From Allacma fusca (lineage: Eukaryota > Arthropoda > Collembola > Symphypleona > Sminthuridae), in contig OX359250.1 of NCBI GenBank assembly GCA_947179485.1, positions 28,902,654 through 28,966,653 of the forward strand: a DNA stretch of 64,000 nt. The letters are read 5' to 3'. Of this stretch, positions 49,926 to 63,453 are shown piece after piece (the stretch's first letter is position 1; the number at the start of each line of letters is the position of its first letter). A program made the translations under genes and the position numbers. Below the pieces are notes generated by a model, which worked only from the letters and a program-made list of their open reading frames with translations, ran no database searches and was not told where the DNA came from.

Positions 49926-51170
49926 TATAATAAAATACAAATTAACTGTACCGTATATGATCTCAAAATTCAAAGTATAATCCAACACCTTTCCGTCTTA
50001 CATCTAGTTTTTTTTGTACCCCAAAAGAATATCACTAAATTTTTCACATAATAAATAATACAAAATTGCTCCGTATTTCACTAATAAATCCCAATATTTA
50101 TACCAAAATAATTCTAAAAAAAGTAATAATACCAAAAAAAAATAAGTCTACACTGTCTTCATCTCAACCTCCAATAATTTCACTGTTCCTTTTTATTCTC
50201 CCAAAATTCTACGGGGACAGAGCCATAAGCTTCCATTACACTGATATAGTAAGAGTCTTCGGACCCTCAGAAGGGTTTCCTCATCCTAAGAAAAAACAGA
50301 TTAAAAAAAGAAATGGATTTATGGCCTCTGACTAAAAATACTTTATGGTTGATAATGTCCAGGCCAGAGGAGATAGCTAATTTGGTTTAATTATTTTCTC
50401 CCTAATGGCTACATAAGGGTCTTAGGGTTTAAATTCTAAAAATATTATATTGGCTGAGTCAAGAAGGATATTGACTCATTCAGTAATGGGTCGATGAGTC
50501 CACTCCAGCTGGGGCTCCCTTCCATAGTTCCATCGACACTATAGCGTTGAGCCTTCAGAGTTCGCCTAACCCTATTGACTTGAGGGGGGTTCAGTCGCTC
50601 TGGCATTTATGAAAATCTTTTACTCTCTTCTTGGGTTCAGCCTTCAGTTGCCACTTGCCTCCTAGTGATGTGACACAGTTGTATGTTATTCTCGTTTCTC
50701 CTGACTCATCCTTGTGTTGTTCTGTGTATAGTTGAAGTTACAAAAAAAAAAAGGAGAATTTTATAAAATCCCCACCGTTTCCCAAACAGTTGTTCTCATT
50801 TGGATCCCCATAATTTACGGGAAAAATAGTGAAATGTGAGAAATTTTTGAGGGATTTCTGAAGTTTCGGGAGTGATGTGCACACAGTGGGAAATATTTTA
50901 AGAAAAATATTCCTCATAGACGATACTCAGCAGCTCGGCTGGAATTTCTCACAGGATCAAGGAATTGAATGGGGAGGGAGTCTTCGGAGAGAAGAGACAA
51001 ACGTGAAAGAATTAATCCTCTGTACAGTGGAATCTCTTGAAATCAGATGTGTTTGTGTGACCATGCATCAAATAGTGGAAAGAGTGGAATTGGTGAGTAG
51101 ACTTGGGACATGCGGGCGTAGGAAATAATAATTACAATTTTTCCCCAATTGAATTTTTTGAGTAAACAAC

Positions 51171-51194
51171 TCTCTCTCTCTCTCTCTCTCTCTC
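51171..51194. repeat. (CT)12 microsatellite
   Basis: Twelve TC/CT units followed by a run of 13 A or so. Confidence 0.95.
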
Positions 51195-54100
51195 AAAAAA
51201 AAAAAAAATAATCTCTTACTCCCACAAAATCAAGCCTTGCTTTATTGGGAGGACACTTGAGAGCCAATCTCATCTCAACGTGTGATTTGTTCAGTTTTTT
51301 TTTCTTTTCGTACGAGAGTTATAATATACATACAGCAAGTGATGAGCAGTACATTGGTGATTTCCTCCGCATCATGTATATATATTTGTAATAGTTATAT
51401 ATAATTATAATTGTCAAGGGTGAAGTTCGTGTGAATATTGATGACTGATAGTATGGTTGAATTTTAATCAGGGATTTATTTCTTGACAAAAAAAAAAAAC
51501 ATTGAAGAGTTTAAGCTTTGAAGTTCTTGTGTCCAGTCTATGGCATGACGTGGGGCTGGTGGTATATCTAGGTTTAGAGGATATTACTAAATGTTGGGGA
51601 AGTTGATGAAGCGTTGAGCGTGATCGCATATATAAATCCTTGACTTGATAGAATTGAGTAATAATTGCTTGAAATTGAGTAATAATAATAATAATTTGAA
51701 TATTTGACTCCCACGTTACAGACACTTTTGGAATTTTGGTTTGGGGAGGGGGAGGGAGGGAGAGATGTGACTGTGAGGTTTGAAACTCTGGAAGTTCTTT
51801 GAATACTAGGTCCAATACCATGAGGTTTCGGAGGAAATAAATCCCTTGTAGACCGATTTCAGGGAAATCGCTGATGTTTGTCTGGTCGTTCCGTTCCCTC
51901 AGCCCCTAGTATAAGTATAGGAAATGGTGTGTAATTGGAATGATCTGTATATATCGAGAGGAATGAAAGTTAATTTAGTAATTTGGGATTTTATTCTCAG
52001 GAAAAGAACCATCATTGTCACTGGGTCGTCCTCAATTTGACTCATTATCTTCAGTGAAGGTTCTTCCCATCCAGTTTTCCGCGACGGTTTTATTGTCAGC
52101 ATTTTTCTCTCTCAAATATGTTTCAAAAGTATGGTATCTCAAGTGCGGGGTGCTGAAGACAAGCCATGCATAGATATTTAATTTGACGGGGAGGGAGAAA
52201 AAAAAAGTTCTTTCCTTCATCTTCTTCTCCAGAGAGACCTCGTTCAGAGTTTTACTCACATGGATCCGTATGTATAGGAGGAAAAGTAGGGGTCCGTCTT
52301 GTGCAAATTGGGGTACATTCTCTTGATTATTGTGGACGAAAAAGAGTGAAATCCGACATGAGAGAATCATTCGTCATTTTGATGAGAGAGACGAAAGAAA
52401 GCTGTGGAAGCTGAGAATTTGTGAGATAACCAACCCTGGGCTCTCTCCATTCTTGTATGTTTCCCTATGACATTGAACCAACCTACGTTGTTGATGGTGA
52501 GCGTTTGAGTCCATTACTATTAAACGGATGTAGAAAAAAAAGAGCGTTAAAAAAAATGCGAGTTATTGTGTGCAACATGGACAAGATTACTAGTATCCAT
52601 GGAGTTGGGCTTAAACAAGTAGTGTGAGGTTAATTAGGGAATACAAAATACAATACAATAATAATGATATGGTCGCATCATTTCCCTTAAGACACTTGGA
52701 CATATGTACATGACAGTATCCAATTTATAAGATCTGGTGTATGCTCCATTCTCCACTATATATATATATGACTCTCTGTCTCCTGCATATAATAGTACCC
52801 TCTTGTCATTAAACTTCACTTGAGCATATCAGCCGTGTCAATTTAGAACAAGTTTTGGTGGTCTCCATGGGAAAGGTCCCAGTCTGTCCTCGCCAGCCTC
52901 ATCATGATCCGTTTCCTCCAAGTCTCTCCACAGAGAGAAAATCAATTTTTGTACATACCTGAAAACTCCGGGTGAACAAAATTCGGAAAATATCGACGGT
53001 GATTCCATAAAATCTGTCCACTTCCTCACCCCTTACCAAGTGTGAATAAACATTACTTACTCCACGGACTCTCGTAATACTCTTTTGCTCCCTCACACTC
53101 ACACCACACTCCTTGACTAAAAGGGACAAGGGAAATCAAGCTCTCCGTACTTTATAAAGTATTAAATCAGCACGTAAATTACCAAAATAGAGACAGAACT
53201 CAAGTTGATTTTTCCTTTGCCTTATCTATAAACGAACGTACCAATACCTCCATTATCACACAGACAAATAACCTTCACCCATCATCGCCAGTCCTCGAAA
53301 ACCTATATGGCAATGTTTGTCTTTGTTGTGTGCGTGAATGAAATAACATTTTCAGTCCTCTCATCTCTCTGCAATAACTACATTTGTCAGTTCTAATTGG
53401 AAGAGCCCTATTTAAAACTATAAAAAACTTCTTCTAACATTTATATAATTAATTATTTTAAAAAAAAACTTTGCGGAATCTGAACTTTGAAATGTTTAGG
53501 AATTTTGGGAAATTACGTGCATTTATTGTTCAAGAGTAAGTCCTAAAATACGAAGAACATTTGTGTGTGCTTGTGTGTGCGTGAAATGAAGCAGAAATCC
53601 CTGAGTCCTCAACACTACACCCCCTCCTTGTCTGATGACTGACTGTATATAAACAGATACTAACAAAACTGAAAAAAAATTACTTGTAATAATAATAACG
53701 GAGCCAAATGAAATTGCTTTGGGTACCTGCGTTCTGCGGTGTTTACAAAGACTGTGTACCAGAGCCGGAATAACATATTCCTTATCGGGCTGTTTTAGTA
53801 TTTTTTAGTTTACATGCTAAACTTTGTAGTGTGAGAGTCGTCACTCGGATCGGTGGATTCCATGAAAAATTTCAGCACCAACGTGTTCATTCCTTTTAAG
53901 TTTTATGATAGTCTTCTTTCTTTTGTAGCTTCATTTTCCCCCGAACACTACAACTACCACAATATTTTTTATATGACCTCTTCAAAAGGTAGGTACCAAC
54001 AAAAAAAAATATATAAATTTAACAGCTGTAAGACTCCCTTAAATCTACATTTTTTTTTCCAAACAATAAGTTAATTTACTGGGTCATAATAGTACTTGAA

Positions 54101-55716
54101 CCATTTTCGTTTCCCTTGTGAGTTCTTGATCTTTTGAGACTATAACGTGATAGCTTGTTATTTCTTATTTTTGTTTTCATGCACGTTGTGTAGAGCAAAT
54201 CCTCACAAGTCTAGGTGTTGTGCCAATATTCTCCAACTTTTCTGTCCCATTGCTGTTGTTCTTGTTGTTTTGTATGGATGTTATAATTATATTAGTCGAG
54301 GATGTTGTTGATGATTCTCTGATCAGAAGCTATAGACAGTTTGCCTTCATTTTTCCATGGGCGTAGACAACTTTGGGTATAGCTATATAAAGAGGTCTAT
54401 CCTACAAAAACTCACCATCTCCATCTCCATGGACTACAGTGACTACACACAGAATTATACACAGTCCATGTAATATGGTTGCATGCAGTGTGTGTGGAAG
54501 AACGACGGAGGGCTGTTGTAGTATGTACTGTGAGTATAGGTGCTTTTATAGAGAAACCATCTGCAAATGATGCGTACTGAGAAAAAATTGCAGTGCACTC
54601 CGTCCCATCACCGTCACGTACACAGTTATGGGCATGACATGATAAATGGCCAGATCGTAAGATCGAACGTGCATCATTTTTATCTAGTTTCTCTTGGATA
54701 AACTGGGAAACATTTAAAAAAATTTGGGTGGTATTGAGCCCTAGATGCAACGGAGTTGCCCTATTCAATTGTCTCCACGAACGCTAAAATTCTTTGAAAG
54801 TATTTGAACATTATGATATACAGCCTGTGTATATGTACGTACATGTATCCCATGAGAGTGCAGAACTTTGACATGCTTTTGTTTGCTAAAAACTTGTGTG
54901 ACTTGCTATGTAGCGAAATCATGAACTTCCCTCAACCAAGTTTTAATAAGTTTTGACAAGACAGGTGTTTCTACTTTTGCCCCAGAGTTTTGTACATTCT
55001 TTTACTATCATTTCATGGAAAAGAAGTTTTGTTTTTAAAAGCTTGTGTCGTACTTAATTTAAAAATTGAAGCTCAATTAATGATACTTTTCTATCATCAA
55101 CAATCTACTAGCCACCAATCACGTAATTAAATAAATGAGTGCACTTTGCACTGCATTTGTATTTATTTGCTTTTATTTCATTTATACGCTCCTCTCAGGT
55201 TACTGAAAGCGTACTTACGTTTTTTTTGTAATGGATGATGTGACGACGGTGAAAACAAAACAATTCAAGTGTCATTTACCGGGATGACATGAAGTTTCCT
55301 TTAGAGTTAAAGCTGTTGATTTTAATTATTTTAACTGGATTTAATCAAAGCCCTCTAAATGTTTTTCCCTTGCATATACACCCCCTTGGTATGTCAACAT
55401 GAATATAATTTGAATTCATTTAGCAGCATTCCTTCACCATAAGAATTGCGTGCCAGGTTGTTAGATTTACTAAAAAAAACCGCTTCGTGCGACAAGAATC
55501 AAACTATGTACATTGGGATGTATGTATATTAATAAATCTTGAACCTAGAAATAGATAATCTGTATAAACAAGATGATTTTAATGTTAAATTTTCCTGTTT
55601 CCAATTGTGTAATTTTGCCACATGAACTATGACGTGGTAGCATGTTTTCTTTTAACTTCAGACATTTTTTTTTTTCATTTTCCACTTGTTCCTATATATT
55701 CACGATTGACGACTTC

Positions 55717-55719
<3 letters not shown>

Positions 55720-55759
<40 letters not shown>
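55720..55759. repeat. (CT)20 microsatellite
   Basis: Uninterrupted CT run of about 40 bases. Confidence 0.95.
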
Positions 55760-55761
<2 letters not shown>

Positions 55762-56442
55762 CTTCTGACCTAAATTCTGATTTTATCATTTGGTATTCGG
55801 TCTAAATCTTTTACGATCCTTACCATATACTCTGGTTACCATCCAATGGACACTGCAACTGAGAGATTTAAATATCTCTTTGTACTCCACGCTTGGCTGC
55901 CTCATCTTTATTCGTATACTATTTTGAATGCGTTTCCTCATATTTTACCTTCAAGTCTACCTCATGCATTGTTCAGAGCTTTTTCGTACACCTTGGTTGT
56001 CTGTGAACGCGGGAATCCATCCTGCAAATTGAGAGGGGAATATTTTCCGTCTTACATGAGGTTTGATTGATTTCAAGATTGGAAATAGAGATGTGTGGAG
56101 GGTATCGTTAGGAGGTCAGTAGTTATTGCTCATAATGAAATTTTGTTCTTTCTATGCTCTGTTCCGGTCAGCATTTTCTAATGGGGTATGTATGAAAGTA
56201 TATAATAATTTACGTATGGTAGGGGGGAAAAAAGATGATGCCTTCATGGTTGCTTTGATAACCTAAAATGACAAACTACGGAGAGATAGCGAGAGATGAG
56301 TTAATGAGAAGAACAAAGGTTCAGCCGAAATTTATAATGAAATTAATTTATGCACATTGTATAACATGATTGCATTCTGAATGATGTGTCCCGGTCTACC
56401 TTGTATAGTTTTTATGCAGCTCTCGCACTCACTCACTTACTG

Positions 56443-56471
56443 TTCTCTCTCCTCTCTTCTCTTCTCTTCTC

Positions 56472-56522
<51 letters not shown>
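56443..56522. repeat. imperfect then pure (CT)n microsatellite
   Basis: Imperfect TCTCC/TCTTC units grade into about 40 bases of pure CT, consistent with growth of the pure part from an older impure one. Confidence 0.95.
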
Positions 56523-56523
<1 letters not shown>

Positions 56524-56768
56524 CATCCTCTGATCTTCAAAGTTTTTGGGAAGGGAAAAAGCTGCAGACATAAAAACATGTACATAGCCAACTGTATACA
56601 GATGGTCGTGTACGTACAGAGTAGAAGTACTCTCTCAAGGCATACACCCATCCTATCATTCCTATCCTTGGTATGGGTTTATATATGCTTTGGTCGTTCC
56701 TAGAAACATGTAGTAGAGATCCACAAATTGTGACTTCACGTGTAAGTATATACAGACAGATTGAACTG

Positions 56769-56789
56769 ACACACACACACACACACACA
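56769..56789. repeat. (CA)10 microsatellite
   Basis: Short AC/CA run 250 bases right of the CT array. Confidence 0.9.
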
Positions 56790-56940
56790 AGTTCTGGTGT
56801 GGTAGAATACAATTCCTGTATGTATCTTTTTTTATAGATGTAGTAGTTCCGAGAGGGGTCTATATATTATATGCTCGCTTGTGCTTCTCTATATACTGTG
56901 TGTACGTGCACTGAGGGTGTACACTGTGTACTCACTCTGT

Positions 56941-56945
<5 letters not shown>

Positions 56946-56974
<29 letters not shown>
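56946..56974. repeat. (GT)14 microsatellite
   Basis: GT run 160 bases from the CA run, opposite orientation, so the two could pair as an inverted repeat. Confidence 0.9.
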
Positions 56975-56976
<2 letters not shown>

Positions 56977-57745
56977 AGGCAGAGTGAGTAAAGGAGAGAA
57001 AGAGAAAGAATACAAAATGTAAGTAGAACGTCGTGCCATGAAGGACTCGAAGCCTTGTCATATATTGTATGATTAAGCCATATATACTCTCATGCAGTAC
57101 GCAAAAGGAATGAGTTCAGAGTAAAACTTTACTTTTTGTTCTAATATTGCTTCTTGCATCCGTACTTGATGCCTTATGCTTGGAACTGTAGCATGTGTAG
57201 GCATGTGAGTTTACAAAACATATCGACTCGTACTTTGGCAAAAATTGTGACGATAATTATGTTGTTTCTGTTGCACACTCCATACTGCATAGTTACACAC
57301 ATTTTACGGGCTTTCAATTCTCCCTTCATCTAGACACTGATGATAATGGTTAAGTCGTTGAGTGACTCTGTATCTACACATAGAGGGGAAGCTGGAGTCA
57401 TGGGTGTACATACAAAGTCACTTGAAAAACAAAAATTGCAAGTCCGCCTGTTCACCAAAAAAAAAAAAAAGAAGATTTTTTAAGCGTATTTATCTATTTT
57501 TAGTAGTACAGAGTGAAATGAATTATGCGAATAGATGTGTACTGACTCGTTCTGTGGTGATGTTTGAAGACGGGCTATATAGAGATAGAGATGGATGTAT
57601 GTATGTGCAGTGTTTTGTTGTGGCGTGCCGCGTTAAGTCTACATTGATTTGCTTACGATAATTACCCATCCAAGTACACACTTGATTTTATTCAAGGTTG
57701 AATGTTATTAACCCTTTTTTTGTCTCTTTACTCTGTCAATTACAG

Positions 57746-58097
57746 ATGGATTTCAAAAATATTCTCGAAGGGACTCGACCCTTTTTCCAAGGATTACCTT
57801 CACCAGCACCAACGACACCTCAACTACCACTATTACCCACACAGGTATTTTCTTTTGGTCTATATTCCGTTTCCCTCAAATTTTCACCTTCCTCTTATAA
57901 ATTTAGATAAGTACCTCTACCTCTCTCTCTCTCTCTCTCTCTCTGTACAATTTATATCTGGAGGTATATCTACCTATGTATGTATGTACACCCTCGGAAA
58001 AAAAAAACCCTCGGAGTGATTCTCTCTTTTACAGGAGTCTGGTTTAAAGGTGCAGTTCCAGGTTCCGTCATACTATTTATGCCCGCCCTCTGAATAG
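57746..58097 (+). CDS. candidate small two-exon gene or first exons of a longer gene
   Basis: Two pieces join in frame. The first is 57746-57844, 33 codons, starting with ATG right after a strong acceptor (CTCTGTCAATTACAG) and ending at CAG before GTATTTT. The second is 58035-58097, after an acceptor TCTCTCTTTTACAG, giving 20 codons and a stop. The peptide starts MDFKNILEGTRPFFQGLPSP, continues Pro/Thr-rich, and ends in YYLCPPSE. No family is recognised. The ATG at the very start of the exon implies 5' UTR exons upstream. The second exon may be an alternative end, with the main transcript continuing beyond the window. Confidence 0.4.
57916..57944. repeat. (CT)14 microsatellite in candidate intron
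   Basis: CT run lying inside the short intron between the two candidate exons at 57746-58097. Confidence 0.9.
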
Positions 58098-59900
58098 TCT
58101 TTTAACCGTCTGGGCAAATGAATGTATAGTGCTGATTTCCTACTACACATAAGTAGGATCAGTGCACACTTCTCTTGGTCTCGGAGTCTAAGGAATGAGT
58201 TTCTCACCCGCTGTTTAGTTTTTTGGCCTTATTTTTTTTTGTCCCATTTTTTGGTTAAAACCTTAAAAGCTGAAGGTTTTTGTTGATGTTATACCTCTCG
58301 GGTGTCTGGGGTCATTACAGTTTCTGTTGAAAAGTCATCCTCTACTATTGCTGGTGTAGTTTCCTGGGGTGTATTGCTCTCTTGTTTGAGTTGACGTAAA
58401 TGTAATGAATTGACTACGGTACATACAGAGAGGGACTCTGCACAATACACAATGCGTGAGTGGGTCGAAATTGAGATCACAAATAAACTTAAATTTCCTT
58501 GGAACTATCTCTATCTATATATATATGTGGGATTGCTCATTTCAGCTGTCTTATAATATGCCAATAATAAACATTATGTAGTAGTTTGCTCATATTTTTG
58601 AAATTATTGAGTCACTATGTGTGTCAGAGGATGGAAATCAGGAATTAGGATAAAATTCCTGGGTATTACAGGCGTTCTCCTATTGTGCTCTAGCGGGTCA
58701 TTCATGTGAAGGTTTCTTATATTTAAATAATAGGATTTTAACTCAAGTTTTGTACTTCTCTGAGACCGGAACAGGTTAATGGGAATGTAACCTTTTGTGT
58801 TGTGGAGATGGGCAGAAAATATATATGTAATTTCCCCATCGTCGTGTTACACAGCTCCGAGGTATATTATCCTTTAGTACTTGGCTATGAAGAGACCCAC
58901 ATGATATAGTACATACTGGTGTGAGTCGCATTGTGAATAAACCTTGGAGCTCTGTTTACAACAGTCTTCTGGTGTAGTAGTCAAATGCAGAAAGCAAAAT
59001 TTTACACTTATTAAGCCTCAAGACGTATAAATGCATGACTCTTTTCTACTGTATGCGTGCCGTACACATTAATACAGATACATGTATCCATGAGTGTTCT
59101 GTTCAAATGAGCTTCATAGAGAAATAAGGTTGAGGGAAAAGCGGAGGATACAGCTCAAAAATAGGATATCCTCGGACATGAACCTCACTCTCAGTCAGTT
59201 AGTGTAGTCTTTAAAGGCGTGTGTGTAGTTTTATATATCTGTTAAAAGTAATGCTGCAGTACGTAAATTGCAGCAAAAGCACTTAACCCAAAGCGTCTGA
59301 CAAACACTTCCATACCAAATAGACGCTCTGAGTATCTACAGGTATCTCTCCCGAGCTGTATCTGTATATTTATGCATTTTCATTTGTGCGTGTTTGTGTA
59401 AATTAAGTACAATATATACCTAATTATATAAATATATATTCTCCCTTTCATACCATATGATTTTATTATTGAATGGTATATAAAATATGTAAAATTATCA
59501 ACTTATCAAATTGCTGTAATTTTGTCTATATCATATATGTAATTCTTATGATTGTATTAATTCCCTGTGCATATCACTTAAATAAGAATTTCCCGGATTA
59601 GCTAATTATTTCATGTTTAATTAATTACTACTAGTTTGGAGACAGGATTCGGAGCTCGGAGCTGGATAAAGGTGGGCGGTATCTATTTGATTGCTCAGAT
59701 GCAGAAATTTGGTGACTGTTTGGAGGGCTCAATACTTTACAGATTACAGGACATTAATTACTTTGAACTCAAGTATTTTAATGGGTTGTTGAAAAAAAAT
59801 GTATTCCAACTGATTGTGAGGTGCAAAGGAGTTGTAATGATTAACTAATCCTCCTGGGTAGTCCTATTTCTATGTACATATGTTCTCAAGAGGAGCTACA

Positions 59901-59901
59901 C

Positions 59902-59933
<32 letters not shown>
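59901..59933. repeat. (GA)n microsatellite
   Basis: GA run with one GACA interruption. Confidence 0.9.
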
Positions 59934-62560
59934 CTTCTGATTGTGCATTCTACGACAAGGCGCATGGGAAGTATTAGTGGCATTGTATCTATACTTTTCT
60001 TATAGTTTGTTGGATAATGCACGTATATTTTACAATAAGACAAGGGGGGAATGATATAATTAATTATAACAAAAGAAACAATAGGTGATATCGTTTGAGG
60101 CATGACTAACTGGAACGTTACTTAACCTACAACATGAGTCCATGACTATCCCAGGAGAATGAGTGAATTATATAAATTCCAATGCGTATGTGTATGGATT
60201 CTTGGATAAGAGGATTTTTAAAAGTGATAAGAATATTTTATTGACATCCAAAAAAAAATTGAGACTGACGATACGATACTACTACTACTACAGCTGCTGT
60301 GTCATTAAATGAATCACTAATTTTATTACTTAATAGAGGTACACCATATATATAGGTATTTTACATGGACTCACACATTGTTGGCTTTACACTTGGTCTT
60401 GTGGTATGCGAGAGGACTAGGAGTGAAGTATTTACATTGCTGTTCAGGAGAGTGTTCCTTCAGACAGATAGCAAATGGCATGTGGTTTGGGAGAATTCTT
60501 ATGACATGTGTTGTACTTACGTATCTATACCCAGTAATTTTTCTTATTATGTGGTAGGTCATCTTGAGTATAGATTTACATGGAGGGAAAGGAGTGCAAT
60601 ATACTGGAAGATGTTTTTTTTTAATGTCCCGATGGGCTTAAATTATTGTGTGTGTGTGTGCTCTGCTCCCCGATCAGCTGAATGGAATTTGTTTCAAACT
60701 ATACTGTATGGATGAGGACATGAGGATATCGTTTATAATTCAAAAAGATCCCTCAGGTATTGCATAAAGGACGTGTTTGATTGATGGCTGCATCTTGATA
60801 CAATTCTTGTTGTTACTTTCCTCGACTCGTCAGTCTGACTATAATTATTCTATAGAGATTCTAGATATGTGTAGGTGCATGACTTCCCAGGAGTGCCATA
60901 TTGTGATAATATACATGTAAACACGTATATTCATGTACAATGTGCTTATGAGACGTGGGTCTTCACTCTTCCTCTGATTTCAATAATCTAGTATTGACAT
61001 ATTCAAAAGAAGGGGTAAAGAAGGAAATAAAAAGTGTGCAGGAACTTTTGTCTCCCATGTTGCCCCTTTAAATTAATTTGGTTACACTTTCCTGAGTAAG
61101 TAACTGGGAAGAAGATGAGCAGAGTATGTACATTATTGTTTTGGTGAGGAGAGCCAATTTTGTAAAAGAATCAAGGGCCTGGTTGTGCTTTTGTAAAATA
61201 TTTAATTACTTGTTTATGGTTGAGGGTGGAGTACAATAATTATACTATAAAATGATTATTATTTAATGTGATACTAAGCTAGTAAGTCAAAGTTTTCCCG
61301 AATAATGAGTATTGCCCCTCGGAATTCGTTCCTGTCAATTTTGTTTACTTACTTGAGTGTGAAGAAATTAGTTTTATTGATTTTGAAGAGTAAACAAAAA
61401 CAAGTTACACACTAGACGTAATAGTTTTCAAGGGAACGACCTCATACGCTTAAATTCCCGTGTTGTCATTTACCAAAAGATTTTCTATTAGAGCCGTATG
61501 GGGATGGACATTGGACGTCTATACGTGTAATTAGTCTTGAGTTTGATACTACACCTACTAATGTTTTCATTGGAGTACCTTACTTCATAGCAATGAAGCC
61601 TCCCACCAGGACTGGCATTTGAAGGAAAATATATCAACGCTCTTTCATGAATCACATTTTTATCCCCGCCGTGAGGAAATATTGGCCGGAGTTAGGTATT
61701 CAGTTGAAGGAAATGTGGAGGAGTATTTACGGATAAAAATGAGGACTGATAAAATTTAAATTGCAAACCACTTTGGGTTAGTTAGCGTAATATTCATCAA
61801 AATCGAGATTTTTTGTGCCGATTCCGGAAACAACTAACATGGATCACACCCTCTGTACCCTACGAGAAAGTTCTAATTAGATTTGAAGGGCTTGTAGATG
61901 CTCCCGGCCTGGGCTGGGAATCCGTTCCAACTGATTCAGATGGTGAACGAAATTAAATTAAGGATCTCTAATATTTATTTAAATAACAATAGTCGGGGCA
62001 GAAAATCTCTAGTGTGTAATGAACATATGTGTACTTATCTATATGGTAAATGTGAGCAGAGGAATATTGATCTGGGTCAGTGAAAATAACTGTAGAAAAT
62101 CTGAATGAAAAGTTTCTTCCCAATACGAACTTCATTAGTTTAAATAATATTAAACTGGTTACTTTTTCCTTTTTTCCCCTTCAATATTGATAGACCACTC
62201 CCTTGGCAAATTGTAATGGCTAACCTGTCTCATTACCCTTCTCATAAAATAGCCACTCTACTTAGCGGTTTATTAGATTCCGCTGATTGACTTAAATAGA
62301 ATTTTTAAAAAGCGTCCACTACTAACTTCTGTCATCGTTTACTGAAAGTGTGGAAGTTACAATTGTGTAAAAAAAAGTCAAGGACTCAAAAAGTTGAAAA
62401 TTCTTAAAAAATACATATCCAAGTAAAATCATCTTGATAGAAAAGTTTTGAAGTGAACCTGAAATGTCATATATGTTATGTACATACTGGACTAATTGTT
62501 GGACGACGGACGACTTCGTCCGTTTTGCTAGAATGGATTTTGAAAAAGCAAACATATAAC

Positions 62561-62592
62561 ATGTGTGTGTGTGTGTGAGAGAGAGAGAGAGG
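62561..62592. repeat. compound (GT)n(GA)n microsatellite
   Basis: GT units pass directly into GA units. Confidence 0.9.
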
Positions 62593-63263
62593 GTGCAATA
62601 TGAATTCCTCATTCGGAATTTGTGTGTGTGTCCATTGGTCATGTGCAGTTCATAAACAAGAATGAAAATATTTTTGTCCTGCACAAAATGTATAGGTATG
62701 TGCATACCCTTACAGACATAGATAAAAGTAGATACTAGAAGCAGAAGCGTAGTGTAGTAATAAATGTTGTAATGTATGTATAAATGATAAAGGCCTTTCT
62801 TTGTTATTTCATAATAATTGGGAACAAGTTCTATTTATAAACACTTTACTATATGTACATACACCCTATGACTACGGAGTGTAGTATATAGCACCAACCC
62901 TTTTGAACTGGTTCACAGGAAATAAAATATAAGTAGTGTCGTTGAAAATATGAGTCAGATTTAACCTGGGACGGGGGCTCCGATGCAATGTAATGGTATA
63001 AATTCGTTTCCCAAAGTCGAAATGAGAATCAAAACTTTGGAACTATTATGATTTTGGGAATTCTTTTTCTTTCGTATTATTACTCGACTATGGGCTCTAG
63101 GAACTTGGGAGTGCTACGCTGTTATTACATGCTTGAGTTGAGAGTATCTTTTAGCATAGCGAGTCACGTACAATCTTCCCTAAGACCATATTTCGACAGC
63201 TCCCTCGCAGCTTATAATACATAGTGGGGCTTCAAATACTTGCTTTTGAGCAAAGGCGAGTGA

Positions 63264-63301
63264 TAGAGAGAGAGCGAGCGAGAGAGAGAGAGAGAGAGAG
63301 A
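63264..63301. repeat. (GA)n microsatellite with CGAG interruptions
   Basis: GA run interrupted by GCGAGC units at its left side. Confidence 0.9.
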
Positions 63302-63430
63302 AAGAGGGGAGAAATAGAAAATGTCGATAAAAGAAATATATGTAATCCTTGAAGACCTTTTTGAGAGCATGTTGAATTAGGCAGACGCCCAAAAACCCGA
63401 TAAACATATTTTTAAGAATATTTTTGCAGA

Positions 63431-63453
63431 GCTCTCTCTCTCTCTCTCTCTCT
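63431..63453. repeat. (CT)11 microsatellite
   Basis: CT run 130 bases from the GA array, opposite orientation, so the pair could fold as a hairpin. Confidence 0.9.

Larger units (their letters stand above)
49926..57745. other. non-coding, intergenic or long intron
   Basis: No exon I can support. Frames of up to about 118 codons here have no splice context or recognisable motif. The skew changes sign several times (G/T-rich on + near 51.4-51.8 kb, C-rich at 52.8-53.7 kb). Dinucleotide microsatellites begin at 51171. This could be a long 5' intron of a plus-strand gene. Confidence 0.4.

Noticed and set aside
49467-50051. Frames of 61-129 codons rich in Trp, Ser, Gly and Pro
   Set aside because: They are translations of the GGTCTGGTC/GACCAGACC words of the hAT MITE and its flank, not genes.
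50877-51128. 83-codon plus-strand frame
   Set aside because: No recognisable motif, weak start context, and no convincing partner exons.
52838-53129. Minus-strand frame ending LGPFPWRPPKLVLN
   Set aside because: The ending looks protein-like, but the only introns that could connect it upstream would be about 33 bases long, and nothing else supports a gene.
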